NCBI GenBank assembly: GCA_033439265.1
Contig: JAVTVX010000010.1
Span: 16,709,490 to 16,773,489, forward strand
DNA: 64,000 nucleotides
Direction of reading: 5' to 3'
From: Dillenia suffruticosa
Taxonomy: Eukaryota > Streptophyta > Magnoliopsida > Dilleniales > Dilleniaceae
The translations under genes and the position numbers were made by a program. How positions within the stretch are numbered: position 1 is the stretch's first letter; every line of letters starts with the position of its first letter. The notes beneath the pieces are model-generated. The model did not search any database, was not told where the DNA came from, and saw only the letters and a list, made by a program, of their open reading frames with translations. Below, piece after piece: positions 38,892-53,441 of this stretch.

Positions 38892-41680
38892 TTTTTCGTA
38901 TTCAGAAACACCTGCAGTGCAGATCAACTAGGAATAGGATTAAATTAAATTTATTAAAAAAAAAACAAAAAGTTCGATTTCAAAAGAGGGTTGGATTGGA
39001 TTTTCTTAACCAAAAGGAAAAAATCTAGAATCGGAGACAAATTTATCCAACCCAACACACTTACCAACTAAATCAACCCAGATTTTAGTGGGATTTGAAT
39101 TTTGAGAAGGAATTTGAAATGGGGAAGCCTTGTTTCAGGTAATTGGTCATATCAGATTGTGACTAGTGTTGAAGATCTGATGGAGTGAAGCCGTCGAAAT
39201 CCCCCAAGTCAACATCTATTTGCGGGTCTTAGATTTGAATTTTGAATCTCTCCTCTTTACTACTCCCACTTTTTGCTATTTCCACGCTCAGCTCTGTACG
39301 ATGTGAACTAACGTTTGAGCAACTTGTCAGCCGATTTTTTTTCCCCTTTTTTTGAGCTTCTAAGCAATTGCTCCAAAGAAAGAGGCGGGGGGGGGGGGAC
39401 GTTGGATACTTCATAAGAGGATCATTCTTCCTGGCATTAGTCAACCTATTTTATTTTAATTCAATAATATCTCATAAATTTGGCTTATATTGAAATGTTC
39501 AACTACTCATTTAACTCTATCCCTTCTTTTTGTGATTTTTATTATCGATAACTTGATTTTATTTAACTATTCCGATCTGAATATCGTAGAATCTATTAAA
39601 AAATTAATGCTCTCAAATTTTATTTTTTCACGCTCATAATTCAAACCAAAAAAGGAATGCAACGTTATACTACTGTATTCAAAAAAATTTGGTATAACTT
39701 TCTCTCTCTCTCTCTAACTTGAATTTTGAAAATGCCGTTATGAAAATTTAAGTCTACCGATGCTTAGGATGTGCAACCCTACTTTGAAATATCTTAATGT
39801 AAGTTTATAATTAATATATTTATTCTGCATTTTCAAAGAGAATTTGTCCCTTTGGCATATATATTTTTTATTTTTTTTGTCAAAAATATAATTATGATAA
39901 ATTTCCATTTTCTATTTGTATATAGTTCGCTGGGATAATTGAATAATGGTGGCCAAACTCAGCACTAGGTGCTTAAAATATAACAATAGGTTAGTGGAAG
40001 AAGAGTGTAAGTAGCACGTTCAATGTGAAGACAAAGGAAGATGTTAAGTCTTTGTCGACCTAATCCATCATATTGCAAAAGGTTTAAAAACTGCAGGCTT
40101 TGATTTGGGCACAAGTTTTGGCCCTGACCACTCTATACTTTCTGGCCCATTTGTGGTTCTAGTTGATTCACATAGACACGGTCAAGCAAGGTTCAAGGGC
40201 ATCCGATAATCACATTAAAACCGATTAAATTTAATTTGAATTGAGTTAAATCTTTCAAAAATAAAACTCTCACGATATTTATTTTTATCATACACAATAT
40301 TTGAATTTGAAATTTTATTTAAAGAGTAACAATGTATTTGAATTTTGAGAAAATCCAATAATTCAGAAAAAAGAGTTGACTTGCAATTTTTGTTAGTGTT
40401 CATCTTATTATAAGCTGCCCAAAAATATTAGCATTCGGGTGTTTTAGAATTTTTTGTGATAAAAAAATTAATATATGTTTTATGGAAATATAAAAATTAA
40501 GCTTTTAGTGATTTGATTACTAAGTCTCACGCACAAAAAAATGTTATCAAAATTAAGGTTTCTTTCTTTCTTTCTTTCTTTCTTTTTTTTTTTTTTAAAT
40601 AAATTATGTTTAAAATTAAAACATATTCATGCAGTGTCAAAAAGGTGCTTCATCTTTTTTTTTTTTCCCCTCCTCTCAACGTATATTTTATTTTATTTCA
40701 TGTATAAAAGATTTTAGAGTAAAAAATTAATTTTAATAAAAAGGTATAAATTAATAAGAAAATTGACATTAAACAAATCACTTAGATTGCATTCGAACAA
40801 CAAAAGGACAAGAAATAAGGTCAGCATCATGAATTTACAAAAGGGAAATTTAGGAAAAGACTTGAGCGAAGTTTGCCTGCATATAAAACGAGGAAGATGG
40901 GCAAAAGAATTAATTAGAGAAGGTTGGCAGAAATCCTGAACGAGGAAAGCTGATGATTCTCCTATCCTACGTACCTCTCCTCTCCCCATTTCCCAACGGC
41001 ACTGCATTTACATCAAATTTATTTATTGTTAGGAGTTACAGGGTTATGACTCCCACCCACCCTGACCCAATCAATGCCCACAATTCAATTATAAATTTCT
41101 CCAGAATTCGAAATTTACAAATATATAAACCCATTTCAAAACCACCACCTTGACCATCACTATATATACAATACAATGTATTAATTTATATTAGATTGAC
41201 AAAATACTAACATGATTATAATTTTTAAAACTTAAACAATATCATATGGGATTTTACCCGGATTTTTTTTAGAATCATTAGCATCATTTCTAAGACTTTA
41301 GAGAAGTTTTAAAAAATACCACTATATAGATCAATTCTTAAAAGAAAAAAATCGGGGGGAGGGGCAGGGGCATAGTGGAGATGATGATCATGGTGAAAAG
41401 AGTATGATGCAATAATAAAGGAATGTCATTTATTAAGAAAAATTACAGTTTCCTATGACAGTTTATAATCAACAGCGGAAGCAGATTACAAGACATTTAC
41501 ATTCGTCACCACCAAGCACATTCCACAACTAAGTCTCTTAACTCACCCGCCGGAGCTTAATTGAAGCTATGTTACAGAGGTGACCAAGGAAAAGGGAAAA
41601 AGGAGAAATGAGCAAAAAGGAAATGCCTGTTTTTGTTTGGCAAAATGTCTCTATATTTCTCTATCTGTGGATTTTCACTA
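38892..41680. other. Intergenic region between ENTH and PP2C genes
   Basis: The left end is the promoter and 5' UTR of the ENTH gene; the right end, from about 41400, is likely the PP2C 3' UTR. In between the DNA is AT-rich, with a G-run at about 39387-39397 and a TTTC microsatellite at about 40559-40583. No gene was supported. Confidence 0.5.
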
Positions 41681-41681
41681 G

Positions 41682-44674
41682 TTATACACATGACCTCCAT
41701 ATTCTTCCCTCCAAAGAAATAACAATAATAGAAACATCATCGTGGTACCTGCGCCGATCTCCCTGTGGTATTTCCAGCAACTCATGGAAGTCCATACCTG
41801 AAAATTTTCACCATATCTTCATAAAGATAAAAATTTTAACCGGCCAACTATTTTAACAAAGCAATAACAGATGAGAGACAATTTGAGGCCAAAATCAGTT
41901 GATTATTACCGGCTTTCTTTGCTGCACGGAATAAGACTTCCTCTACCAAATGCTGCGCAGGGTCTCCTTCAGGAGACAATGCAATGAAGAGTTCAACTTC
42001 TGAGACAGCCTCCTCATTTGTGAAGTACTGGTAGAGCCCGTCAGAAGATAATACCAAGAATCTGTCTCTTGGACCTAATCTATAGTGGTGGAGATGTGGG
42101 TTGCAGGTGATGTATGGGGATGTTCCAACATAGTCGATTCTAAACATCTCTAGAAGTGCATCATTCCATTTAGGCTGCACAAAATTCAAAACAAACTTCA
42201 TAAGAAACTGAAATGATCAGCAAAGCAGTTCATAGTTCCAGACCTAGCCTGTCTATACAACAGAGAATCAAAAACTGATATTCGCACCAAATTGGTTGCA
42301 TAGGTTCTATTCCACCTGATTTTGACTCAGCTAACATCATACTCCTGTACTGAACTAGATGATTTTCCTTCCAAAACTATCGAGTTATGCAGTTTCAGCT
42401 GCTCTTTGTGTGAAGTACAGAAAGCTCATTGGTAAGAAGGTACACTCAGCTTAATTACCTATGACATAAATGGAAGGCTGTAGCTGTATCATGAGACGTA
42501 GCATCTTCCAGCCATTTGATTAGCTTGTCATCATTGCCTTTTGACACAATAATGAAATAGATTACATGGAAGCAGGAGACATTGTCAACACGGCAAGGTC
42601 TCAACTGCCAAGATGAATGGGTAAAGATGCTTCTTTAATTTTGCAGACCTATACATTTTGTAATTTTTTTTATCGTAACATCGATCTAATAACAAGGCAA
42701 GGTCACCACGAAATTACTAGTTTTTTTCGGGGAATAGGATTAATCAAAAATAATAGCAACAAGCTAAAAGACCATATATTTAGAGATACCTGCTTGAGAA
42801 AACCAGCACCAAAAGCTCGAGTAACCTTCAATGACCCTTTCACACGGTCATTCATCACAGCACAAGCATCATCTGGATGTTCATTTTTTATTCTTTGAAC
42901 TTCCTGTAATACAATATAACCTCAATTAATCAATTGAAGCATAATTCAAATAACACCAATTGAACAGCTGAACATTTTGAAGCACCACAAATAAAAGGTG
43001 AGAATTGAAAATCACTTCATCAACACAAGTGCTATGATCCATGGTTAACTGAAGAGCAGTTAGGCTTGGCATTGTGTTAGATTTATCAGCATCAGAAGTT
43101 TCAAGATCAGTCAATGTTTCTTCATTGATGCATTCCAGATCCTGCCTAATCTTCCCAAGCCAGTGATCAGACTCAGCTGCGGTGGCTAGCACAGCTCGAC
43201 TATCACCAACATTCATCAAATACACATCTTCTCCCTTCATCAGCATGACAAGAACGCAAGAACCCATCAAAGCCAATTCAGGATTTTCCATAACCATCTT
43301 ATCCGCAAGATCTAAATAGGCCTCCTCAGTCTTCTTCAATGCCAGAGAAAGAGCTTTCAACACATCCGAGTGATTAATAGCCCCAGACCCTTTAGAACTC
43401 GAGCGATTTAACTGCTCTTTTAACCTCCGATCAAGCTCCAATCTCTCCTTGTCCCATTCACACTTCCACCTCCTCTGATTTTCCTCCCATTTCTTCGCAG
43501 CCCCTCTATATTTACTCTTCTTTCCTCTTTTCCCCTTAGAATTAGATTCAAGACTCACATCCCCACTCACACATGGATAATTCTCTTGTTCAACACACTG
43601 AGAACAACCATCTCTATTCCGGTCACTCGCACAATCGCCATCTGTAGACTCCATCAAATTCCCCAAATTCGAATCACCACTGTTCTTAGATGCAGAGGCA
43701 ATGTCTGTAGCTGTTGATTGAGATGATTCGAACTTATCATCCCATAATAGGCCCTTAAGTTCCTTGTGAACATAAGAGTACAAATTAGATAATAGATAAT
43801 CAGGGGCATCAGGACCATTAAATCCATCATAAATCCCCACAAAAACCCATCCATGTTCTTCGGAGACAACAACATGAACACGATCTTCACCGGCTTTCCC
43901 TTGAGCCCAATGAAGATTCTGACTCTCTAAAGAATCATCATCTTCTAAACTCCCATCACTGCTGAAATTAACACTGTTAGGAACAACATTTTCACCATTT
44001 TTCACCGACCCATCAATCCAATCAACACCTTTAACAGAAACAACCCCTTTAATTGGAGCAACAATCGAGTTCTGACCACGACTAATCGTCCTCGAAATCG
44101 CTCTTCTCAAAACCCTAATCAACGAATTCTTTCTATATCTTTGTCTAAACCCAAAACCCACATGGGAAAAGCTTCTCTGAAACTGTTCAGACGAACCCCT
44201 TTCAATAGGACCGGAGAAAATCCCTCGATCTAGAGGACCCGATAAAAAACCTCTCTCAATCGGACCCGATAAAAACCCTCGTTCCATCGGACCCGAGCCG
44301 GATATTCCCCCAAAATTGCCCCACAGCGGACCCGAATTGATCGAATTCCGAGGAACAGGTTGAAGAGGAATTGAAGCAAAAGAAGTAGAGCTTTCAAAAG
44401 CCGAAGCTCGATCGAGAGAATTGCAAGAATACAAATCGCTAAAAGCTGTAGAAGGAGGTGTTGAAGTGTTTGCACTTACAGAAGCGCCGGAGATTGATTT
44501 GAACGTTGTGGTTTCTTCTGAATGGACTTTCGAGGAAGACAATCGGGTCGGATCAGGTCTAACATAGCAAAAGGAGTGACCCAAGCCTTCATCGAACGGC
44601 TCTGAGATAACTGCGACGACGTCGTTCCTATGTCGAACGTCGCCGGTGAAACAGATGCCGATGCCGTTACCCAT
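41682..44674 (-). CDS. PLL4: POLTERGEIST-like protein phosphatase 2C (PLL4/PLL5 type)
   Basis: Four minus-strand exons: 43016-44674, 42790-42903, 41910-42174 and 41682-41797, giving 717 residues, in the range of the PLL group. The N-terminus MGNGIG allows N-myristoylation, which anchors PLL proteins to the plasma membrane. Next come [16 protein letters not shown], a repeated SGPxERGFL module (about residues 127-160), and a split PP2C domain with [26 protein letters not shown] (about 280-290, the metal-binding Asp), [38 protein letters not shown] and [12 protein letters not shown] charged, Ser-rich insertion interrupts the domain, as in all POL/PLL proteins. The family opposes or relays CLAVATA/ERECTA-type receptor kinase signals. 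The sequence resembles Arabidopsis PLL4/PLL5 most; the exact paralogue is not certain. A long GA tract lies in the leader. Confidence 0.95.
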
Positions 44675-44739
44675 CACAGGTTTGAAGAAACGTGGAAAAT
44701 GAAATTTTTCTGAGAACACTAAACTTGTTGTCTCATTTC

Positions 44740-44741
<2 letters not shown>

Positions 44742-44786
<45 letters not shown>
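44742..44786. repeat. (GA)n tract in the PP2C 5' leader
   Basis: More than 22 uninterrupted GA units on the plus strand, so CT on the coding strand, lie 68 bp before the PP2C start codon. GA/CT repeats in plant leaders are bound by BBR/BPC factors in known cases; a role here is inference. Confidence 0.9.
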
Positions 44787-44788
<2 letters not shown>

Positions 44789-44829
44789 GTGAAGAAGAAG
44801 CGAGGTTGGGGACGTTGACTTTTGGAGTA

Positions 44830-47800
44830 GCGATTTTGAAATCAGAAAACACTTTCTTTTTTTAAATTTTATTTTTATCAATTTAAAGATTTATTTTCCT
44901 TTTATTTATTTATATTATTTATTTCCTTTATGGTGGCGTTGACTGAGGTTAGGGTTTTAGTAAACTCAGGGTTGGGAGGTTTGAGAAGAGAACTTCGACT
45001 GCGTCACTGTAGCCCATTCTCAACCAGAGGCGCGTAGCAAAGACGCATTGCCATATATTCATGATTGTAAATATTATTAATTATTATTATTGGCACTTTT
45101 TCATCTCTATTCCTATTTAATTTATTAATTAAGAAAATGAGAAAACAAACAGACACTTCTCACATATTTTATTGAGTATTTTCCCACCTAAGCAAATTTG
45201 AAAATTTATATTATATGAACTAGAAATACGATCAATAGATAAAAAAATGAACAAAAAAATGATAATTTTTTAAAATTCAAAATATATTATTCAAAATTTT
45301 AGTCAAAGATTACTACTAATCACTAAAGTATTCTAAAAATATAAAATTTTAAACTTACGAAAATTATTTTTTTATAAAATTTTATATGAAATTCTCTTCG
45401 AAATATTTTTTACATATTAAATCAAGCGTAAAAACTATAAATACATATATATTAAGTAAAATCATTTAATATTATACTATCAAAATTGTTCTAATTTGAA
45501 ATTCAGTCTGTTAATTAAGTGGATAAATCCACTTGTCCTCTACCATGTAATTTATTATTGTTCATATTAAAATAAAATTTTACATTTTAGTTAAGAAAAA
45601 TTAGAAAGAATATATTCCTTATACAAAATAATTAATATATTAGAACACTAATTGCATTGGGCGCGTTGACGAGAATTTGCACCCGAAGAGAAAAAAAAAA
45701 TAGAATAAGGAAAAGTGGCGGGGGGGTCATAAATTCTGGCAGGGATCCAAAAGTCAAAGAACAATGCCCAATAAATGTGCTTGGGAATGTGTGCCAGCAT
45801 CACCGTCGGATCAAGAGTACCTGATTGATTCTATCAACTCAGGTTGCCAAACCCAGGTTTGCCGCTTGGCAACTCATTATTCCGCCATATACTTTGTTCT
45901 TTGTCACCACATGTTACTCAAGCACACCTGTCTTTAGGAGATTTTATTTAGATCTTTAATATAATATATATATTTTTTTAATTTTAAATTAAATAAAAAA
46001 CTAACACTTTACCTATTAACTTAACTTAACTATCCGTTAATAATTAAAAGTCAAAGATTTATGCGTAAAAAATGAGTTGAAAGAATTTTATATTTTAAAT
46101 ATTAATTTTATTTGAAATGAATTTAATAAAATTTAATATAATTATTGAAGATCCATAAATTATTAAAAAAATTGATAAATGGTTGGGGGAGATGCACATC
46201 AGGGAAAGGGTGTAAGGGTGTGTTTCAGTTAAATGAAGTCTTGTCTTGTCTTTGCCTAATTTTCATTTGACTTTTGTCTCCCAACTCAATTATCTTCCAT
46301 TCAAGGATTTAGTTGACCAGAAACCCTCCCAGCATCCATCACTATGATTAATCGCATTTTCTTTTCACATTATAAGGGCATTAATTTGATGATCTGTCAT
46401 TGATCCCATCATTACTGATCCACCCGCATCATTATCCTGTCTAGTTGTAAACCAAAATTCCAATTCCACCACCCAAAATCCATTTAAAATGTAATTCGAC
46501 AAGAACCTACGACATTGTACCATGATCATTATAACCTCAACTTCTACATCAAACAAATGCGAATTTTGTCCAATTTCCGTTTTCCTTCTATCAACAAAAA
46601 GGTGATAGAAATATTTATGGAGATAGATTTCATAAAATATTTTGAAATTTCAAAATAATAAAAAATATTTTAAAAATCTCAAAAATTTTAATCCCTTTTT
46701 TAAAGAATGGCATTTTCCTTTTTTTTTTTTTTCTTTTTTATGAAAAATACTTGACGCTTAATGCCAAAATTATGTTTTTAACATGAGAAATATTATTTGC
46801 TAAAACTAAGAATTCTCAATATAGCTTTGGCAGCCTTGATTTTCCCATATGAAAATAAAAATATAAATTTTTTTAAATTGAGTTAATTAATAGATGTCGA
46901 AGGTCATATAACTTTTTTTATTTAATCTCAATTAATTCTTATTTTACATAATATTTTATAATTAAAAAAATTATATATAATATCAAATTTCATAAGTAAA
47001 ATATAATTTTTTATTGAAAAACTAAAATTATAATCATATTAGTTATTTTCATATTAAAAAAATTATTCAATTTTAATTAAATTGACTTTTATTTTTTTAA
47101 AACGGACGCGTAGCGGCTTTAATACAGAGTTAATTAGCACGATTGTCAGTGAGAAAAAATATGTTCAGATTATCAAACGCCCACCAATTTAAGGTTTGTG
47201 CATAAGAGAAAAGTTATCCTTTGATTATTTAAATCAAAGAAAAGGAAGACAGACAACTATCTAAACTATTTTATTAATATCTACAAGGTAAGAATGACCA
47301 TTCCAATATGGTTTTCTCACAAAAATCTAAACGTGGGGGATGAAATTGACAGCACTACGCAATACTCAAGTCAGGGTCCAGTATCAGATTAGAGCTTAAT
47401 CTTTATTTATTTTAAATTTCTTCTCCCACTTTGTAAACATCCTGTCCTGTCACAACCTAGAATTTCAAAGGCCTATGGCCCACACACGAATGTCGAAGAA
47501 AACCCCATTAATGGTCTCCCTTTTCAGGTCAAAGAGCTTCTATTCCATATCCATACAAGAAGAGCAAAGTGTTCTCTTTATTTTGATTATAACACAGTAG
47601 AGAAATGGTGTTGTGTTGTGTTGTGTTGTGTTGTGTTGTGTTGCGTAAGATGCAGATTTCAGCCAACACCAACAGATCCGAGAAAGTTTTATGGGGACAA
47701 TTATATTCCAGAGTGGGTATGGAATGTGAACTTTATTTATTTATTTATATTTTTGGGAGGACCCCGAAAAGGTGGTCTAGGATATAAGTCAATTAATTGA

Positions 47801-49440
47801 GAAAAAAATGTGGGAATGGTTCAGATTCCACTCGTAGAATAATAAAATAAAATCTGCAGAGAGATTTTCCGAAGCATCATGATTCCACACTGCAAGTGGA
47901 GAAGGCTTGCTAAGCCCACCATCTCCACAATCCATTTGCTTGACCCACCCACCCCTCCTCCCTTTTTTGTCTTCGCTAACAGCTGTTCAACCCTACATTG
48001 CAAAATACTTGGTGTATCTCTTATCTTGATTTTGTCGATTTTGTTCATGTGTGGATGTCCTCTCTCTCTCTCTCTCTCTCTCTCTCAAGCTTCTAGTCTC
48101 ATATTTTAATAACAAGCCATTTATATTTTTTCTCTTAAATTAGGGTCGTGGAATATTTTTTGGTTTGCAAATTGCTACTTAATAATTCAAAACATCTAGG
48201 ACGCCCACTTTTAATCTAAACCACAAAGCAAAATCGACAATCATGAATCGAACACTTTGGAGATTCAAGTCCTCCCAATACTAAAATGCTCCGAAACTAT
48301 TGCAATTCACCCAAAATAGAAAAGAAGATTCTTGCTCTTAACCCTAAACATTAGAAATATCAAAGCTCAGGCTTATATTAAAAAAGAATTTGATTTTGAT
48401 CTTATAAACTAAATATTAAGGTACAAAGGTTTCAAATTGAATTAATCAATGTGAGATTTAATAAATTTTTTACATATATGAAAAAAATTTAGATTTCAAA
48501 TTTACTATAATATTGTATTAAGGGAGAACTTAATTTTCATATTAAATATAATTAACAATTAAGATAATCGGTTTCGTGTTGACATAATCTACATGATATT
48601 TAATAATGCATACATGTAATTTATATTTTAAAAACATTAGTATTGCATTATGTAATGAAAACTCACTTTGACGTTGTTCGGTAGGCTCGTGGCTGTACAG
48701 TCTCCTGGTTCTTGAGGTCTTAAGTTAATGATACAAATTAGGGGCGAAATCATGGCCCGGTGCATTGACTTAACAAATATGTGTGTGTGTGTATATAATA
48801 TTGCAAATATTAATCTCGTTTTCCAACCCTATATAGTGTCTACTGACCTCTCGATTTAAATAAGATTACATTTAGGAGTTTACCCGCAAGACAAGGATCA
48901 TTGTTTAATCCTTTGATCGATTTCTTGTCTGTGCTGATTTTTGGGTTAGTTGATGAATGATGTATTACATTACTTCACTTCATGGATCTTTCTTTTCTTT
49001 ACCTTTGCTAGAATTTCTCCCTATTTGTGTTGCTGACCTCTAACTCGCACGACTCTTTTGTACAAGTGAGAAGTGAATTAGGTAGAGGTGCATTATTTAA
49101 CTTGGGTCCAAAAAAATTTGCTTTATTTGGTTATATATAAGGAAAATATTTTCTAAATTTGGATTTGTCAAACATTTTCACAATTGGGTTCTTCTCAATC
49201 CGTAAAATAGTTAATAAAAGAAAAATTAGGGCATCAAGAGCTACCAACAGTTTTGGTGGGTCTAACTCAATAATCTCTGGATCTCTAATACAAAAATAGA
49301 GCCGTTATTAACAAAATCTTAAATAACAATCCTCGGTGTCCAAATTAACCTTATATGGGTTTTTGCTGTTCACTTAGATTGGTCATGTTTGGGTCATGTT
49401 GGTGATTGTACGGGTTCTATGTTGAGAACTTGGCATTCGG
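44830..49440. other. AT-rich gene-poor spacer
   Basis: No gene was supported. The TTGTG pentanucleotide repeat (47609-47643), a CT tract (48060-48087) and a TG tract (48780-48792) are visible. Open frames here are short and low in complexity. Confidence 0.55.
47609..47643. repeat. (TTGTG)n pentanucleotide microsatellite
   Basis: Seven almost perfect 5-base units, ending at TTGCG. Confidence 0.95.
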
Positions 49441-49460
49441 AAAAAAGAAATGAATAAAGT

Positions 49461-49768
49461 GAATAATTTGCTCTGGTCAGGTCAGTGTCAAGTGGTAAGT
49501 AGAGAAGATACTAAAGAGTGAGAAATTCAAGAGGGAAACCACAGAGAAACTTTGAGACTGAAGATAAGCAAATGAGAAATTTCGATGAAAAGAGAGAGAT
49601 ACAGAGAAGGGAATTGAATAATTTGCTCTGGTCAGGTCAGTGTCAAGTGGTAAGTAGAGAAGATACTAAAGAGTGAGAAATTCAAGAGGGAAACCACAGA
49701 AACTTTGAGACTGAAGATAAGCAAATGAGAAATTTCGATGAAAAGAGAGAGATACAGAGAAGGGAATT
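49461..49768. repeat. Nearly perfect 155-bp tandem duplication
   Basis: Copy A (49461-49615) and copy B (49616-49768) start with GAATAATTTGCTCTGGTCAG and end with AGAGAAGGGAATT. By eye the only difference is a two-base length change in CACAGAGAAAC versus CACAGAAAC. The near identity points to a recent duplication. Confidence 0.95.
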
Positions 49769-49769
49769 T

Positions 49770-51058
49770 TGGGGAAGAGAGAGATTTGTTGGGAAGAAAA
49801 ATACAGAAATGCTAGCCATAGAGAGAACATAATCTAGATAGTCTGGCTCTGAATGAAATTGGAGGCAGCACTGGTCGCTGTCCCATAAGCCGTCAGCACC
49901 ACCACCGCCCGCTATCAACCACTATTTGTAATTGCCTTGTCCTCATCCCACATCTTGTCTTCTTCAAATTTGGCAACTTTCACACATTTTACTTTCCTCT
50001 CTCTCTCTCTCCCCGATCCAAACCCTCAAGAAAAATGGTCCCCAATTTTGGCCAAATTTTGAGCCTCTTCTCTTCCCTGAGTCATGTTCAAGCAGTCAAA
50101 AAGTAGTAGTCTTGATCACTACACTTTTACCTCCTCCCAACTGACCAAACTTTGGCTTCTTACAGCAAAATCTTAATTGGATTTGGACCGTCAAATTGGC
50201 TGAACATAAAAGTGGGCAATCTGAACTAGCACCTGTCAACTTTTTTCTTTTTTTTTTTTCAGAAAAATTAGGGAAAAAAAAGATTCAGAACAACCCCCTT
50301 TATTTCTAGATATCTATAAAAGAATCTCATCTCATCTAATTGAACCATGCAATGCTCAAAAGGTGAGGGAAAATGATAATTAAGGGCTCCTCAGTCTTAA
50401 CTCAGAACTGACAAAAGCAACCCTAAGTAAATCCACAGCCGACTACGTATCGTATAGACTTACTAAATCACCATCAACCCCCAGATACTATCAAATTCCT
50501 CGATCTCGTGATCATTCATGATCATTTATGCATACAAAATTTGTACTCTTTCCCATTAGGCTGCTGCTTCGGCGGGTTTGTGACTAATATTCAAGCTAAT
50601 TAGTTTATGGACGGACAAATTTCCAATTACAGCCCGGTGTATTGGGCTTCCTGAAACTGGATGGCCCAATTACATTTACCATGTCCCAGATCATTAACAT
50701 TGGACCCCTCAGTCCCAGAAAACTCAAACCAACATATGTTGAATAAAAGTCATACGTGGGATGGTGTTGCTGCAGTAGGTGTTGTGGCAGTAGATAACCC
50801 CAATTCATTACTATTTTGGTCGTAATTATGGTGATCAGTTGGTTTGTCCTAACCTAATGATTGGGCTCAACTCAAACATCATGCAATAGAAAAAGACGCC
50901 CAAGCTGATCGCCCTTCCAAGTTCCATCGTACCGAAGTGGGACTTATATGAGTAGCTGCTGAGCTGACTCCCATGCTCTGCAAACAGTAAACACCGTAGA
51001 AAGTAAACATTACACAAAGTCGTCATCCGAGTAGTCACACAGTAGATTTTCTCATCCC

Positions 51059-51104
<46 letters not shown>

Positions 51105-52497
51105 AATGAACATTTTTCGATCTGGCCGTACCCATTTGTCCTTTGCAGAAAGACCCAAATACACCAAAGCAGGACTGTCCAGTCAATTAGCTACAGAACC
51201 TTTGCCCTTCTGTCATCCACTTTGGATAAACGAAATTAAGATGAACAAAGAACCCAATTCAACCACATAATAAGATGCCCCATATTCTTCGTCTCTATAT
51301 CACAAACATTACCTTTTTATTTATTTAATACATAAAACATTACTCATCACAAACATTATTCAGAGATTTATCTCGTTTCTGTTGCAAAAATCTTACTATT
51401 ACTTCTTTTTTTTTTTTTTGTTTCCACAACTGGTATTCAGTTTTTTAATATTACTTAATTTACTTTTATTTATAATAATTTTAATTTCAATAAAATCTTT
51501 TTAATAATATAAGATTAGTCAAATTTTTTATTCATATTATTATGATATTAAAAAATTTATTTAATTGCAGTGAAATCTGACCTCAATTTTTCTTATAGTA
51601 ATCATCATCGTCAGATAAATAGAGAGGAAACATGTTAAATTGCAAATGCAAGTGAATGGGTGAGGAAGAGAGGGATAGAATAGGTTCCAAGAAAGTGACT
51701 TCTTGTTACTGCCCTCTCTCTTTCGTCACAGTTACACAGGTTATGGTTAGCAACTGTTGCTCAGGGCCAGTCACTTGTTTTTTTCTTTGGAATTTTTATC
51801 AGCATTGTGGCAAGATTCTTCTTCCAATATGAACAGCCAAATTGCTATCTCAAATTTGTACTCATTTTTGCAAAATGTCAACACAATAATGCAATCCCAT
51901 TCTTCCTCTTCTTCATCATAAAAATGAACACGAAAGATGGCCCGAATAGCTTTAATTAGACTCAACTACATTCAGATTAAATCTTGCCCATACTAAAACT
52001 CAACTGGTTTTAATCCCAACGATCCCCAATTACATTACTTACAAAATTAATACTTTCAGGATAATTTGTGTTCTTTCCCATCAACTAAATAGAAGTGTTT
52101 AGTTTTAGAGAGAACTTTTTGCGAGTATTTAAGAGTTGGGAGCACTTTTATGGCTTCATTAATGTTGTTTTTCTAAGGAGGGTGAAGGTGGACCCCAAGC
52201 TACGGCTGGAACTCAGGAAAAATGTACAAGAAGACAGCTAGTTTTCCGGGGCCACCGTGAGTGCATATAAAAGTGCATGTGGCAAAGCTAAGCCATGGGC
52301 ACGAGCATGTTTTGGTTTGCTTCCTTTTTGACAAGCCTTGCATGGTGAGAGACGTAGAACCTTTCTCGTTAGTTATCCTCCACATACAAGCATACGTTCT
52401 CTCTTGAGAGTGTAGGTGAGAGCACAAGACCTTTTGTCCTCCTAGGAATAAGCCACTGATATCAGCATATCCTTGGATCGGTGATTTTGAGATGAAG

Positions 52498-52566
<69 letters not shown>

Positions 52567-53430
52567 CCTAAAACTGGATTTTGGGGGAAAGAAAAAAATA
52601 GGGTACTTGACTCATTGAGGTTGAAATGGTGCTGAAAGCAAATCAAACCAAAGATTACAAGACAGAAGAAGGGGGTCTTCGTAGCAAACTTTAAGGGGGG
52701 GGGGGAACAATTGACCAAATCAAAGAATAATAAACAAATGTGAGCCAAGAATTAGGAGTTCCTGATAAAGCTCTGCAAATTAACAATTTTAAAGTGCGAA
52801 AAAAGAGTTTTGGCTTTCCCTTGCCTCACACTCAGCAGAAATTGAGAGATGCCCTTTTCTCCTCCCACTTTCTTCTTTCCATAATTTTTGCAGATTTGTG
52901 GAAAGTGACCCTAAACTGAGGGGAGGGGAAAAAAAAAAAAAAAAAAAAAAAGAGTAGGGGAGAGACAGATGGAACCTAATTCGTTCTCTTTCTTCAGTTA
53001 CAGCAGAAAGTGGTATGATAAAGCAAATTAATAAAAGGCAAAAGGATCAATCAGGACAAAGTGTCCATCATTTTTATATTATGTATGTCACTTTGTCGGG
53101 GTAAAATGATGAACAATAATTGAAATCAACAATTGTTATTTTTCCTAAATTCCCAGAAAATAATTTAGTACCAGAGTTTTGGCAGATAAATTTTCCTAAA
53201 AACAGAAATTATAAGAAGGCAGAACCATGGAAAAAATTAGTCTCATTTTTATATTTAAATAAAATTATTGCAACATAAACACAATTAACATTTTTCTGCA
53301 TATTCTTCTTCTCAGAAAAGCCCCCAAAAGAACAAAAAATGGCAGAGTTGGTAGCCAAATTCAATTCCCGTGTAAAATTCTCCAAAATAAAACTAGAGAA
53401 AAAATTATTAGCAACAAAATCAGGTAAAAA
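49770..53430. other. Spacer with GA tracts downstream of FLA4
   Basis: No coding gene was supported; frames at 50605-50808 and 51771-51965 show no recognisable features. GA microsatellites lie at 51062-51101 and 52501-52564. A poly-A run lies at about 52930-52950. The final few hundred bases before 53442 probably are the FLA4 3' UTR. Confidence 0.5.
52501..52564. repeat. (GA)32 microsatellite
   Basis: About 64 uninterrupted bases of GA, the longest simple repeat in the window. It is not in a gene model. Confidence 0.97.
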
Positions 53431-53441
53431 AGAAAAAAAAA

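Noticed and set aside
52200-52748. 182-codon minus-strand frame containing a long Leu-Ser run
   Set aside because: The run is just translation of the GA microsatellite and the rest is not protein-like.
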